From positions 1 through 27,084 of the forward strand of contig QFNC01000056.1 in assembly GCA_003240695.1 (NCBI GenBank): 27,084 bases of DNA, read 5' to 3'. This DNA comes from Pseudoxanthomonas suwonensis. GTDB taxonomy: Bacteria; Pseudomonadota; Gammaproteobacteria; Xanthomonadales; Xanthomonadaceae. The notes under the pieces were generated by a model, which worked only from the letters and a program-made list of their open reading frames with translations, did no database searches and was not told the DNA's origin. Within the stretch, counting starts at the first letter, position 1. Each line of letters begins with the position of its first letter. This document shows, one piece after another, positions 7,076 through 16,259 of this stretch. The translations under genes and the position numbers were made by a program.

Positions 7076-9501
7076 CTAGCCAACGTGGGTTCGGTACGCC
7101 AACAGCCGCAGCGCATTGAAAACCACGAGCAAGGTGGATCCTTCGTGAATAGCGACTGCTGGTCCGATCCCCAAGCCCAAAATCGTTGCGGGCACGAGGA
7201 AGGCGACAATGCTCAGGCTGACGAACACGTTCTGACGGATCACCTTGCGCGTGTGACGGCTCAAGTCCACCGCAAATGGCAGGTGGCGGAGGTCATCGGC
7301 CATCAGCGCGACATCCGCGGTCTCCAGTGCGACATCCGAACCCGCGGCGCCCATCGCGATGCCGACCGTGGCGCTGGCCATCGCCGGCGCGTCGTTGACG
7401 CCGTCACCCACCATCGCGACCTTGTCCTGCGCGCGCAGCTTGCGTATGGCCTCAACCTTGTCCTCGGGCATCAGGTCGCCCCAGGCCGCGTGATGCCGAG
7501 TGCGCGCAGTGCCTGCAGCGCCTCGGGTGCGCCCTCGCGCGCGGTGTCGAGCAGGCCGATGGCGCCCAGGTCGCGCTCACCCTGCCTGACCACCATCGAG
7601 GTGCGTCCGGCCTCGCGCAGTTGCGCGATGGCGGCCGCCGCCGATTCGCCCAGCGCCGCGACGCCGTCGGCGCCGAACATCTCGGCCTTGCCGATCCACA
7701 CCGTCTCGCCGCCGAGCGTGGCGGTCACGCCACGGCCGATGAGGTTCTCCAGGCCGCTGGCGGACGGGATGTCGCGCTCGCCCAGCCGCTCGCGGCCATC
7801 CCGGGCGATGGCCGCGGCCAGCGGATGGTCGCTGAGCGACTCGACCGCGATCGCGACGGTGAGCAGTTCCTCTTCCGTCACCCCATCGACGGTGATGACA
7901 TCGGTGATGCGCGGACGGCCTTCGGTCAGGGTGCCGGTCTTGTCGAAGGCCATGGCGTTGAGTGAGCCGAGTTCCTCCAGCGGCGCGCCCCCCTTGATCA
8001 GCACGCCGCCGCGCGCCGCGCGGGCGATACCCGACAGCACCGCGCTGGGCGTGGCGATCGCGAGCGCGCAGGGGCTGGCCGCCACCAGCACCGCCATTGC
8101 GCGATAGAAGCTGTCTCGGAAGGGCTCGTCGACGACCACCCAAGCGAACAGCAGCAGGACCGCCAATCCCAGCACCGCGGGCACGAAGATGCGCTCGAAC
8201 CGGTCTGTGAAGCGCTGCGTCGGCGATTTGCGCGTCTCGGCCTCGCTGACCATCTTGACCACGCGCGCGAGGGCCGAATCGCTGGACTTGCGTGTGACCT
8301 CGATCTCGATCGCGCCGCTGCCGTTGATGGTGCCGGCGAATACGCGCGAGGCGGCATCGACGCCGTCGGGTCGCACGCGTGCCGTCGCGGGATCGTCCAC
8401 CGGCCGCTTGTCGACCGGGATGCTCTCGCCGGTCACCGGCGCCTGGTTCACGCTGGAGGTGCCGAGTACGAGGAAGCCGTCGGCCGGCATCCGCTCGTTG
8501 GGCTTCACGAGCACCACGTCGCCGACGACGAGATCCTCGACTGCGATCTCCTGTACCTGTCCGTCGCGGCGTACCACGGCGGTGTCGGGCGCCAGCTCGG
8601 CCAAGGCCTCGATGGCGCGCTTGGCGCGGCCCATGGCGTAGTGTTCGAGCGCATGCCCGAGGCTGAACAGGAATAGCAGCAGCGCGCCCTCGGCCCAGGA
8701 ACCGAGCGCCGCGGCGCCAGCGGCCGCGACCAGCATCAGCGTGTCGATCTCGAAGCGTTTCAGCTTCAAATTGTCGAATGCCTCGCGAAGCGTGTAGACG
8801 CCGCCGAAGAAGTACGCGCCAACGTAGCAGGCCAGCGGCAGCCACCCTGGCGCACCTGTGAAGAACTTTTCCACCAGGAAGCCGGTGAGGAGCAAGGCGC
8901 CGCAGACCAGCGAGAAGATCAATTCGGTATTCGGACCCAGCAAGCCGCCGTGCGCATGCGCCTTTCCATCCTTGCCATGCGCATGGCCGTCGCCCTCGCG
9001 ATGCGCATGGGCCGCCCCGTCTTCGCCGTGCGTGTGTTGATCGTCGTCCATGGTCTTGACCGGAACGACCTGCATCCCGGCCAGGACCTTCAGGATGCGT
9101 TCTTCCGAGACCTCTCGGCGGTCGTACTCGACATGGACGAAGCCGGCCGCGCTGGCTTCGGCTTCCAGCACTCCCCAGAGCGATTTGAGTTGCTCGGCAA
9201 CGGTGCGCGCACGGCGCTGGTGGCCGATCCCCTTCACCTCCCACAGGGCATGACCGTAGCGCTCGCTGATCGCCGCGCCCGCGCTTTCGACAACCTCGCG
9301 AATGCGGGCGAGCGGTACGACATCCGGGTTGTAGTGCACGCACATCTGTGCCGGCGCACCGTCAGAGCCCGGGCGCAGGTGTACCTGCTCGATCCCGTTG
9401 CGTCCCTCCAAATCGTCGATCAGCCGCTTGACACAGGCATCGGCCTCGTCAGGCACGTGGGGCAGGAGGATCTGAAGGTCGATGCGCAGCTTCTCGGTCA
9501 T
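7076..9501 (-). pseudogene. P1B-4 type metal-exporting ATPase, broken by an internal deletion and frameshift
   Basis: Starts at the ATG at 9501 with GGGGAA upstream. Residues 1-150 look like two degenerate HMA-type domains without CxxC. A His-rich segment follows (154-185: DDQHTHGEDG to KAHAHGG). The membrane part then carries TGES (357-360), SPC in place of CPC (476-478) and the phosphorylated D520 in DKTGTLTEG; SDHPLA follows. The last in-phase residue is R672 (LRALGITR), after which this frame stops at 7471. The correct frame resumes at once with AWGDLMPEDKVEAIR, then GDGVNDAPA and HEGST near the end. SPC plus HEGST marks the P1B-4 group (Co, Zn, Cd, Fe export). At the junction (about 7486-7491) roughly 20-25 codons expected in the family are absent, including the (T/S)GD motif, so the gene should be inactive unless this is an assembly error. 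Confidence 0.85.
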
Positions 9502-9579
9502 TGTCGTTTTCCCCAGGTATTAAGGGCTACGGGTGTGCTTGTCCGTTGACGCGCATGCCGGATCTGCCAACCAGCAGGC

Positions 9580-10179
9580 TCATGCGACGGGGTCATTGCT
9601 ATCGGAACGTTTGTCTTCCCGAACGCTACGCAGGATCTCGATACCGCCCTTGAACGCAACGGCTGCGATCAGGGCGCCGGCTACCAGGTCTGGCCACGAT
9701 GTGCCGAGCCAAAGCACGAGCCCCCCGGCCACGATCACGCCGCCATTGGAAATGAAGTCGTTGAAGCTGAAGGTTTCGGCCGCTTTCATGTTCACGTCCT
9801 CGGAACGAATGCGGCGCAACAACACCAGGCACCACAGATTGATCGCAGCGGCGGCGACCGCCAGTCCGATCATGACCGGACCGAGCGGCTCGGCCCCATA
9901 CATCCACCGCCGGACGACGTCCGCCAGGACCGCCACGGCGAAGATCAGCAACATGATCCCCGAGACGGTCGCCGCACCGCGTTTCCAGACGGGGCGGCGA
10001 TCGATGGCGAGGTAGCTCAGCAGATAGACGGCCGCATCCGAACCGTTGTCGACGGCGTTGGCGAGCAGGGCGCTGGAATCGGCCACCCAGCCCGCCACGC
10101 CCAGTCCCGCGAACAGCGCGAGGTTCCACAGCAGCACCTGCCGCAGGACGTTCTTCTGCCGGGCCAGATCCTGCGTCAT
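9580..10179 (-). CDS. Short CDF-like cation transporter (membrane domain only)
   Basis: A 199-residue protein starting at the ATG at 10179, which overlaps the czcA stop as ATGA, so translation is probably coupled. About five or six membrane segments are visible. The second carries a metal site of the form D44-N-G-S-D48, matching the HxxxD/DxxxD site of cation diffusion facilitators; the fifth carries FNDFISNGG in place of the usual second motif. The protein ends soon after the last helix with a short basic tail, so the cytosolic dimerisation domain of typical CDF members (about 280-320 residues) is absent. It probably moves divalent cations from cytosol to periplasm, feeding CzcCBA. The metal cannot be read from the sequence. 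Confidence 0.82.
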   Translation of the reverse strand: MTQDLARQKNVLRQVLLWNLALFAGLGVAGWVADSSALLANAVDNGSDAAVYLLSYLAIDRRPVWKRGAATVSGIMLLIFAVAVLADVVRRWMYGAEPLGPVMIGLAVAAAAINLWCLVLLRRIRSEDVNMKAAETFSFNDFISNGGVIVAGGLVLWLGTSWPDLVAGALIAAVAFKGGIEILRSVREDKRSDSNDPVA

Positions 10180-13100
10180 GTCGCGTGCCGCTTCGGACGA
10201 TGCGCGATGGCCCGCGCCGCGAACGTGGGCAGCACCAGCAGGGTCAGCACGGTCGCCGTGATCAGTCCGCCGATGACGACGGTCGCCAGCGGCTTCTGCA
10301 CTTCGGCGCCGGATCCGGTCGCGATCGCCATCGGGATGAAGCCGACGATCGCCACCAGCGCCGTGGTGAGCACGGCGCGCAGCCGGTTGGCGGCGCCGGT
10401 CGCCGCCGCTTCCAGCGGCGCATCTCCGGCCGCGAGCCGTTCGCGGATGGCCTGCATCAGCACCAGGCCGTTGAGCGTGGCGACGCCGGAGACGGCGATG
10501 AAGCCGACCGCCGCCGACACCGAGAACGGCATGCCGCGCACCAGCAGTGCCAGGATGCCACCGACCAGCGCCAGCGGCACGCAGACGAAGACCAGCGCGG
10601 CCTCGCGGATCGTCCCGAGCGCCATGTACAGCAGGGCGCCGATCATCAGGAACACGATCGGGATCACCAGGGCCAGGCGTGCTTCGGCACGCTGCAGGTT
10701 CTCGAACTGCCCGCCCCAGTCCAGATAGACGCCACTGGGCAGGGCGATGTCGGCCACGGCGGCCTGCGCTTCCCCGACGAAGCCACCCAGGTCGCGGCCA
10801 CGGACATTGGCCTGCACCACGATGCGGCGGCTGCCGTTGTTGCGGCTGATCTGGTTGGGACCCTCGCTGACGTCGATGCGCGCGACCGAGGACAGCGGCA
10901 CCACGGTGCCGTTGGGGGCGACGACCGGCAGGGCGGCGAGCTGTGCCGGATCGTTGCGGTCGGCCTCGTCGAGCCGGATCACGACGTCGAAGCGACGGTC
11001 GCCCTCGAAGATCTTGCCGGCCGCTGTGCCGCCGATCCCGGCCGCCAGCGCCTCGCTGACGTCCGCCGCGGTCAGGCCGTACTGCGCCGCGGCGGCATGG
11101 TCGACCCGGACGGTGAGCGTGGGCAGGCCCGAGACCTGCTCCACGCGCACGTCCGCCGCGCCGTCGATGCCGCGCAGCTTCAGCGAGACCTGGTCGGCGA
11201 TCGGCTGCAGGACGTCGAAGTCGTCGCCGAACACCATCACCGCCAGGTCCGTGCGCACGCCCGAGATCAGTTCGTTGAAGCGCAGTTCGATCGGCTGGCT
11301 GAACTCGAACGCGTTGCCGATCTGGTTGCCGACGATCGACTCCAGGCGGAGGATGAGGTCGTCCTTGCCCAGCGACCTGTCGGGCCACTCGGCGCGCGGC
11401 TTGAGCACGATCACGCTGTCGGAGATGTTGGTCGGCATGGGATCGATCGCCGCCTCCGCCGTACCCGTGCGCGAGAAGACCGTCTTGACCTCGGGTTCGC
11501 TGGTGATGGCCTTCTCCAGGGCCAACTGCATCGCCAGCGACTGTTCCAGCGAAGCGGACGGCACCCGCAGCGCCTGCATCGCCAGGTTGCCTTCGTCGAG
11601 GGTCGGCATGAACTCCCGGCCCAACGAGAGGAATGCCACGAAGCCGATGGCGAGCATGGCAACCGCACCAATCAGAACGCTGCGCGGTCGCGACACCGAG
11701 GTGCGGATAATCGGCTCGACCCTGCTGCGTACGAATCGGATGATGCGGGTCTCGTGCTCGGCGCTGTGCCCACCGTGCGATCCGTTCTCGTCCTCATGCG
11801 GCGGGGCGTGTCCGGGGGCGACCTTGGGCTCGCGCACGAACAGTGCGGCCATCGCCGGCACGAAGGTGAAGGAGAGGATGAACGCGCCGATCAGGGCGAG
11901 CATGAAGGTCGCGGCCATCGGCTGGAACGTTTTGCCCTCCACGCCCTGCAGCGTGAGGATCGGCGCGAACACCAGCAGGATGATCAACTGGCCGAACGCC
12001 GCGGGCCGCACCATCTTGCGCGCCGCCTGGATCGCCACGCCCAGCCGCTCTCCGGCGGAGAGCGACCTACCCAGTTCGGCCCGCTTCTGGCCGAGCATCA
12101 GCAGTGTCGCCTCGACCACGATCACCGCGCCGTCGACCAGGATGCCGAAGTCGAGCGCGCCCAGGCTCATCAGGTTGCCGCTGATCCCGAAGCGGTTCAT
12201 GCCGATCACTGCGAACAGGAATGACAGCGGGATCACCAGCGCGGTGATCGCCGCGGCACGCATGTTGCCCAGCAGCAGGAACAGCACCACGATGACCAGC
12301 AGCGCGCCCTCGGTCAGGTTCCTGGCCACGGTCTTGATCGTGGAATTGACCAGCATGCTGCGGTCGAGGACGGGCTCGGCCACGATGCCGGCAGGCAGGG
12401 AGCGGTTGACCTCGGCCAGGCGCTCGGCCGCCGCCTGCGCCACCGTGCGGCTGTTGCCGCCGGCGATCATCAGCGCCGTGCCGAGCACCGCTTCGTGGCC
12501 GTCGCGTGTGGCGGCGCCCAACCGCGGCGCCTGTCCGAGCCCGACGCTGGCCACGTCTGAGACACGGATCACCACGCCGCCGCGATTGGCAATCGGCGCC
12601 TGCGCCAGGTCGTCGACCGTCTGCGCCAGGGCATCGGCGCGGACGACCAGCCCTTCGCCGGCGCGCTGGACGAAGCCCGCGCCGGCCTGGACGTTGGAGC
12701 GTTCCAGCGCTTGCACCAGTTCTCCCAGGCCGATGCCGTAGGCAGCCAGCCGTTCGGCATTCGGACGGACGGCGTACTCCTTGACGTAACCGCCGATCGT
12801 GTCGACGCCGGCCAGGCCGGGTGTCGAGCGCATCTGCGGCGCGATGATCCAGTCCTGCACCGTGCGCAGGTAGGTGGCGCGCTCCTGCGCCGTCGCGAGC
12901 CGGTCACCCTCGGGGGTCAGGTAGATCTCGTCGGCCTGCCAGCCGGGCGCGTTCGGCTTGCCGACGTTCGCCGGGTCGAACGGCACGTAGTCCACCGTCC
13001 ACATCAGCACTTCGCCGAGGCCGGTCGTGACCGGCGACATCATCGGCGTTACGCCCTCGGGCAGGTCCTCCTGCACCTCGCGCATGCGTTCGGCCACCTG

Positions 13101-13424
13101 CTGGCGCGCGAAGTAGATGTCGGTCTGGTCGGTGAAGATCGCCGTGACCTGCGAGAAGCCGTTGCGCGAGAGCGAACGCGTGCTGGTCAGCCCCGGGATG
13201 CCGGCCAGCGCTGTTTCGAGCGGGAAAGTGACCTGGCGCTCGATCTGCCCCGGGGCGAGCGCGGGCGCGATGGTGTTGATCTGCACCTGCCGGTTGGTGA
13301 TGTCCGGCACGGCGTCGATCGGCAGCTTGCTGAGCTGGAACAGGCCGTATGCGGCGATGACCGCCGCCACGAAGACCACTGCCCAGCGGAAGCGGACCGC
13401 CGTTTCAATGATGAGTTTGAACAT
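10176..13424 (-). CDS. czcA: CzcA, heavy-metal RND efflux pump
   Basis: A 1082-residue inner-membrane RND pump. The ATG at 13424 has GAGGA about 7 nt upstream and lies 10 nt after the czcB stop. The order is TM1 (about 15-33), porter domain with DAVPDITNRQVQINT and GLGEVLMW, a group of helices from about 340, a His-rich loop near 540 (HEDENGSHGGHSAEHE), TM7, the second porter domain and the C-terminal helices ending in LLVLPTFAARAIAHR. The TM4 motif DFGILVDGAVIVVEATL has the D..D..E pattern of the Co/Zn/Cd class (HME1) rather than the copper/silver class; the usual Asn after VE is Ala here. It uses the proton gradient to expel divalent cations through CzcB and CzcC. The reading frame is uninterrupted. 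Confidence 0.94.
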   Translation of the reverse strand: MFKLIIETAVRFRWAVVFVAAVIAAYGLFQLSKLPIDAVPDITNRQVQINTIAPALAPGQIERQVTFPLETALAGIPGLTSTRSLSRNGFSQVTAIFTDQTDIYFARQQVAERMREVQEDLPEGVTPMMSPVTTGLGEVLMWTVDYVPFDPANVGKPNAPGWQADEIYLTPEGDRLATAQERATYLRTVQDWIIAPQMRSTPGLAGVDTIGGYVKEYAVRPNAERLAAYGIGLGELVQALERSNVQAGAGFVQRAGEGLVVRADALAQTVDDLAQAPIANRGGVVIRVSDVASVGLGQAPRLGAATRDGHEAVLGTALMIAGGNSRTVAQAAAERLAEVNRSLPAGIVAEPVLDRSMLVNSTIKTVARNLTEGALLVIVVLFLLLGNMRAAAITALVIPLSFLFAVIGMNRFGISGNLMSLGALDFGILVDGAVIVVEATLLMLGQKRAELGRSLSAGERLGVAIQAARKMVRPAAFGQLIILLVFAPILTLQGVEGKTFQPMAATFMLALIGAFILSFTFVPAMAALFVREPKVAPGHAPPHEDENGSHGGHSAEHETRIIRFVRSRVEPIIRTSVSRPRSVLIGAVAMLAIGFVAFLSLGREFMPTLDEGNLAMQALRVPSASLEQSLAMQLALEKAITSEPEVKTVFSRTGTAEAAIDPMPTNISDSVIVLKPRAEWPDRSLGKDDLILRLESIVGNQIGNAFEFSQPIELRFNELISGVRTDLAVMVFGDDFDVLQPIADQVSLKLRGIDGAADVRVEQVSGLPTLTVRVDHAAAAQYGLTAADVSEALAAGIGGTAAGKIFEGDRRFDVVIRLDEADRNDPAQLAALPVVAPNGTVVPLSSVARIDVSEGPNQISRNNGSRRIVVQANVRGRDLGGFVGEAQAAVADIALPSGVYLDWGGQFENLQRAEARLALVIPIVFLMIGALLYMALGTIREAALVFVCVPLALVGGILALLVRGMPFSVSAAVGFIAVSGVATLNGLVLMQAIRERLAAGDAPLEAAATGAANRLRAVLTTALVAIVGFIPMAIATGSGAEVQKPLATVVIGGLITATVLTLLVLPTFAARAIAHRPKRHAT

Positions 13425-13434
13425 GATGGCGTCC

Positions 13435-14646
13435 TCAGTGGCCGTGCTCGGCCTCGCCCTTGGCGAGTTCGGCCTTCAGCAGGAACGCGTTGGTCGCGGC
13501 GACGCGTTCGTCGCCCGACAGCCCGTTGAGGATCTCGATGCGACTGCCGGCGCGACGTCCCGCGAGCACCGGGGTGGCACGGAAGCCGTCGTCGCCGGCC
13601 ACGAACACGACCGACCGGCCCTCCACCGTCTGCACGGCGTCGGCGGGCACAGTCAGGGCCTCGCCGTTTGCCGCGGCCACGACGATGCCGGAGACGGGCG
13701 AGCCCGCCGGCGGCAGCGGGCCGGACTCGGCGCGCGCGCGGATGATGGCCATGCCCCCTTGTTCACGCACATCGGCGGCCACCCCGATCACGAGTGCACT
13801 GAAGCTTCCATTCGTGCCAGTGACTTCGACGCGCGCACCGGGCGCGATCTGCGCGGCGAGCGCGGGCGGAGCGGAAAAGACGAGTTCGGTCTGAGAGGGA
13901 TCGGCCACATTGGCCACGACGTCGCCCGCGGCGACGAAGCCGCCGGGCGTCACCTGGACCGCGCCGACGACGCCGGACACCGGGCTGGTGATGGTCACGC
14001 GTCCGCCCGCGTTCGGCGAGCCGGCCGCAGCGACCTCCGCTGCTGCGGCCCGGGACGCCGCATCGGCCGCCAGCGAGCGGGCGCGGGACGCCTCGAGTTC
14101 CTGCCGGGCGACGACGCCCTGGGTCACCAGCGCCTGGTCGCGCTGGTAGACCAGCCGTGCCGCTTCGGCCTCGGCGCGTGCGGCCTCCGCGCCCGCCCGC
14201 ATCGTCGCCGCTTCGCCGCTCACGATCACCGCGAGCGGCTGGCCGGCGCGGACAGGAGTGCCGGGTGCCACGATGACGCGCTCGACGCGGCCGCCGACCG
14301 AGGCGGCAACGGAGGCGCGTGCGCCGATGGCGGACTCGACGCGACCGCTCAGGCGCGTCTCGCTGCCGCCGCCCCGGCCCAGGGCCACGACCTGGATGCC
14401 CGACGCCTCGATCTGCTGCTGCGTCAGCGCGACCAGGCCTTCCTCGCCCTCGGCCTCGCCAACGGCCTCTTCCTCGCCGTGGTCGTCATGCTCGCCCTTC
14501 TCGTCATGGCCATCATCGTCGGCGCGACTCGCCGGGGTGGGGCCGGCGTCCTGCCCACCGGTGAGCTTGGCAAGGCCGTAGCCTGCGATGACGGCGAACA
14601 GGAGCGCCGCGGCGAACATCATCAGTCGCCTGGTATCGGTTCTCAT
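13435..14646 (-). CDS. czcB: CzcB, periplasmic adaptor of the RND efflux system
   Basis: A 403-residue membrane-fusion protein. The ATG at 14646 overlaps the intended czcC stop as ATGA. A membrane anchor (about 8-28) precedes an acidic His-rich stretch (DDDGHDEKGEHDDHGEEE, about 43-60) that may bind metal. Next come the first beta-barrel/lipoyl half (VGGRVERVIVAPGTPVRAGQPL), an alpha-hairpin rich in Ala and Glu (AEAARAEAEAARLVYQ region, about 150-205), the second lipoyl half (TSPVSGVVGAVQVTPGGFV) and a C-terminal beta domain (SPVSGIVVAAANGEALTVPADAV). It bridges CzcA to the outer-membrane channel. Because of the czcC frameshift upstream, the czcC reading frame runs into this one with no stop, so an unusual CzcC-CzcB fusion could also be made. 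Confidence 0.92.
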   Translation of the reverse strand: MRTDTRRLMMFAAALLFAVIAGYGLAKLTGGQDAGPTPASRADDDGHDEKGEHDDHGEEEAVGEAEGEEGLVALTQQQIEASGIQVVALGRGGGSETRLSGRVESAIGARASVAASVGGRVERVIVAPGTPVRAGQPLAVIVSGEAATMRAGAEAARAEAEAARLVYQRDQALVTQGVVARQELEASRARSLAADAASRAAAAEVAAAGSPNAGGRVTITSPVSGVVGAVQVTPGGFVAAGDVVANVADPSQTELVFSAPPALAAQIAPGARVEVTGTNGSFSALVIGVAADVREQGGMAIIRARAESGPLPPAGSPVSGIVVAAANGEALTVPADAVQTVEGRSVVFVAGDDGFRATPVLAGRRAGSRIEILNGLSGDERVAATNAFLLKAELAKGEAEHGH

Positions 14647-15801
14647 CGGGAATCTCCAAACGGGGCGCGGCCTTCCAGGCGCGCCAGGTCGATTTCGGCA
14701 CGGACGCGCGCGATCCGCGCGTCCACGGCGGCGTTGCGCGAGGCGATCAGCGCCGCACGTGTGCTGCGAAGTTCCAGCTGCGAGATACGGCCGGCCTCGA
14801 AGCCGATGCGGGACAGGCGATAGGCCTCTTCGGCGGCTGCGACGCCGTTGTCGGCGGCGCGCGGCGTAGGCGGCGCGGATGCCGCCCCGATTGCGGTCGA
14901 ACAGCGGCACGGTCAGTTCGATGCCGACCGTGAACGCCTCATCGTCGGTTTCCCGGTATCGGCGCATGCCGACGGCGGCGGTGACATCCGGGCGTGCGCG
15001 GCGCTGTTCGACCGTGACCAGCCGGCTGGCGGTGTCGAGTTCGGCCTCGGCGACCTGCACCGCCAGCGGGTCGTCTTGCCCCGCTGCGGGCTGACCCGGC
15101 GCACGGTCGAGCAGGCTCGCGCCGATGGCCTGGACCGGTCGCTCGAGCATGGCGATCGCCGACAACCGTGCGAACGCGCCGTCACGAAGCGCGCGGGCTT
15201 CATCCACCGTGGCCCTCGCGGATTCGACCTCGCTCCGGGCCTGGATGCCCCGCAGGGTGGCTTCGCGCCCTTGCTCGACCATCGCGGCGACTCCGCGCGC
15301 ATCCTGCTCGGTCAGCGCAAGTGCCTCGGCGGCTAAGTCGTGGCGGCGTGCCGCGGCTTCGGCCTCGGCGTAGGCTAGCGCCAACTGCGCCGCGACCTGC
15401 CAGCGGGCCTGTTCGCGGCGCAGGCCGGCTGCGTCGGCGTCGGTGCGCGCCGCCTGGATCCGGGCGCTGCGCTGGCCGAACAGTTCGAGTGGCTGGTTGA
15501 TCGTCAGGGTTGTTTCGGCGTTGCCGACGCCGCTGTACGGGCCGGTGCCGTAGACGTTCTCCCGGTCGTACGCGATCGAGGGGTTGGGCAGGGCCCGCGC
15601 CTGCTCGGCGCGGGCGACGGCCGCGTCGTAACGGGCAACGGCTTCGAGCGACGACGGCAGTGCGTCGAGTCGAGCGATCAGGTCTTCATAGGGCGGCGCG
15701 GTGTCGGCGACGGGTTCGATCGCCATCGAGGGCGGCGTGAACGTCAGTGCGGCCACCGCGACCCCGACCGCCATGAGCGGCCGGACAAGGTGCGTGAGCA
15801 T
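14643..15801 (-). pseudogene. czcC: CzcC outer-membrane channel, internal deletion and frameshift
   Basis: The ATG at 15801 has GGAG upstream and begins a Sec signal (about 27 residues, ending near SMAIEP). The TolC-like outer-membrane factor sequence is clear up to ITVPLFDRNRGGIRAAYA, near 14863. The matching continuation (DNGVAAAEEAYRLSRIGF, then RISQLELRSTRAALIASRN) lies immediately after in another frame and ends with TGA at 14645-14643, overlapping the czcB ATG. At the junction (about 14853-14866) some 30-40 codons of the second helical hairpin expected in CzcC are absent. In the wrong frame the codons give an Arg-rich linker and read through into czcB. The product as read would not form a normal trimeric channel. 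Whether the lesion is real needs read-level evidence. Confidence 0.85.
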
Positions 15802-15832
15802 GGGAACTCCTGGAACAAAGGTTGACGTGGGA

Positions 15833-15848
15833 GCCCGTCCTTACGGGC
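15833..15848 (-). other. Small hairpin upstream of czcC
   Basis: GCCCGT (15833-15838) and ACGGGC (15843-15848) form a 6-bp stem with a 4-nt loop in the 55-nt gap between the small Cys/His protein gene and czcC. No U-run follows, so it is a weak terminator or an RNA-processing point at best. Confidence 0.3.
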
Positions 15849-15856
15849 ACGGCACG

Positions 15857-16201
15857 TCAGCTCTGCGGAGGTCTCATCGGTCCTTCGGACAGCGCAGATG
15901 CACGACTGGGGTCATGCTGTGCGTGCTGAACGACGTGCGCGGCGGGGTAAACAACGGCGGCACTGCCAAAGAAATTGGCTGTCGAATGATGGCAATGGTT
16001 GTGGACACAACCACCATGCGCGCTGTCCGGAGCGTCGCCCTCACCAGCCTCATCCGGGGGCGCCGGTCCAGCGTGATCGCTTGCTGCGTGAGTGTCGACT
16101 TCGAACGAGCAAACGAATGCATCGGCCACAGGCATGATCACCAACACTGCGACAAGCAGCGCGGCGATAAAACCTCTCAGTCGGAGAAGGGGACGGTTCA
16201 T
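15857..16201 (-). CDS. Small exported Cys/His-rich protein (CzcI/CopL-like in plan)
   Basis: A 114-residue protein starting at the ATG at 16201 with GAAAG upstream. Residues 1-28 are a strong Sec signal (LRGFIAALLVAVLVIMPVADA). The mature part has C31, acidic Pro/Glu-rich spacing, and a metal-site-like cluster HGGCVHNHCHH (62-72), then scattered His and a C terminus EGPMRPPQS. I do not recognise a defined family. In size, export and Cys/His content it resembles the small periplasmic proteins found at the head of czc (CzcI) and cop (CopL) operons. It lies just before czcC and after the CDF gene on the same strand, so a sensing or buffering role in zinc/cobalt/cadmium efflux is the natural inference. 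Confidence 0.68.
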   Translation of the reverse strand: MNRPLLRLRGFIAALLVAVLVIMPVADAFVCSFEVDTHAASDHAGPAPPDEAGEGDAPDSAHGGCVHNHCHHSTANFFGSAAVVYPAAHVVQHAQHDPSRASALSEGPMRPPQS

Positions 16202-16224
16202 CTTTCGCAAAATATCAGGCTCGC

Positions 16225-16236
16225 GTATCCGGATAC
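16225..16236. promoter_or_regulatory. 12-bp palindrome before the small Cys/His protein gene
   Basis: The perfect palindrome GTATCCGGATAC lies 24 nt before the ATG at 16201, in a short AT-rich gap with TTGTAAT just upstream on the minus strand. It has the look of an operator or MerR-type promoter spacer, but no convincing -35/-10 pair can be fixed. Confidence 0.35.
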
Positions 16237-16259
16237 AATTACAACGCCGGTCGAAGACC

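Noticed and set aside
10185..12741. Two long plus-strand open frames (about 680 and 660 codons)
   Set aside because: Both are antisense to czcA and show no domain, signal or membrane pattern; high GC content suppresses stops.
15833..15848. A rho-independent terminator before czcC
   Set aside because: The stem is short and no T-run follows on the transcribed strand, so it is listed only as a hairpin.
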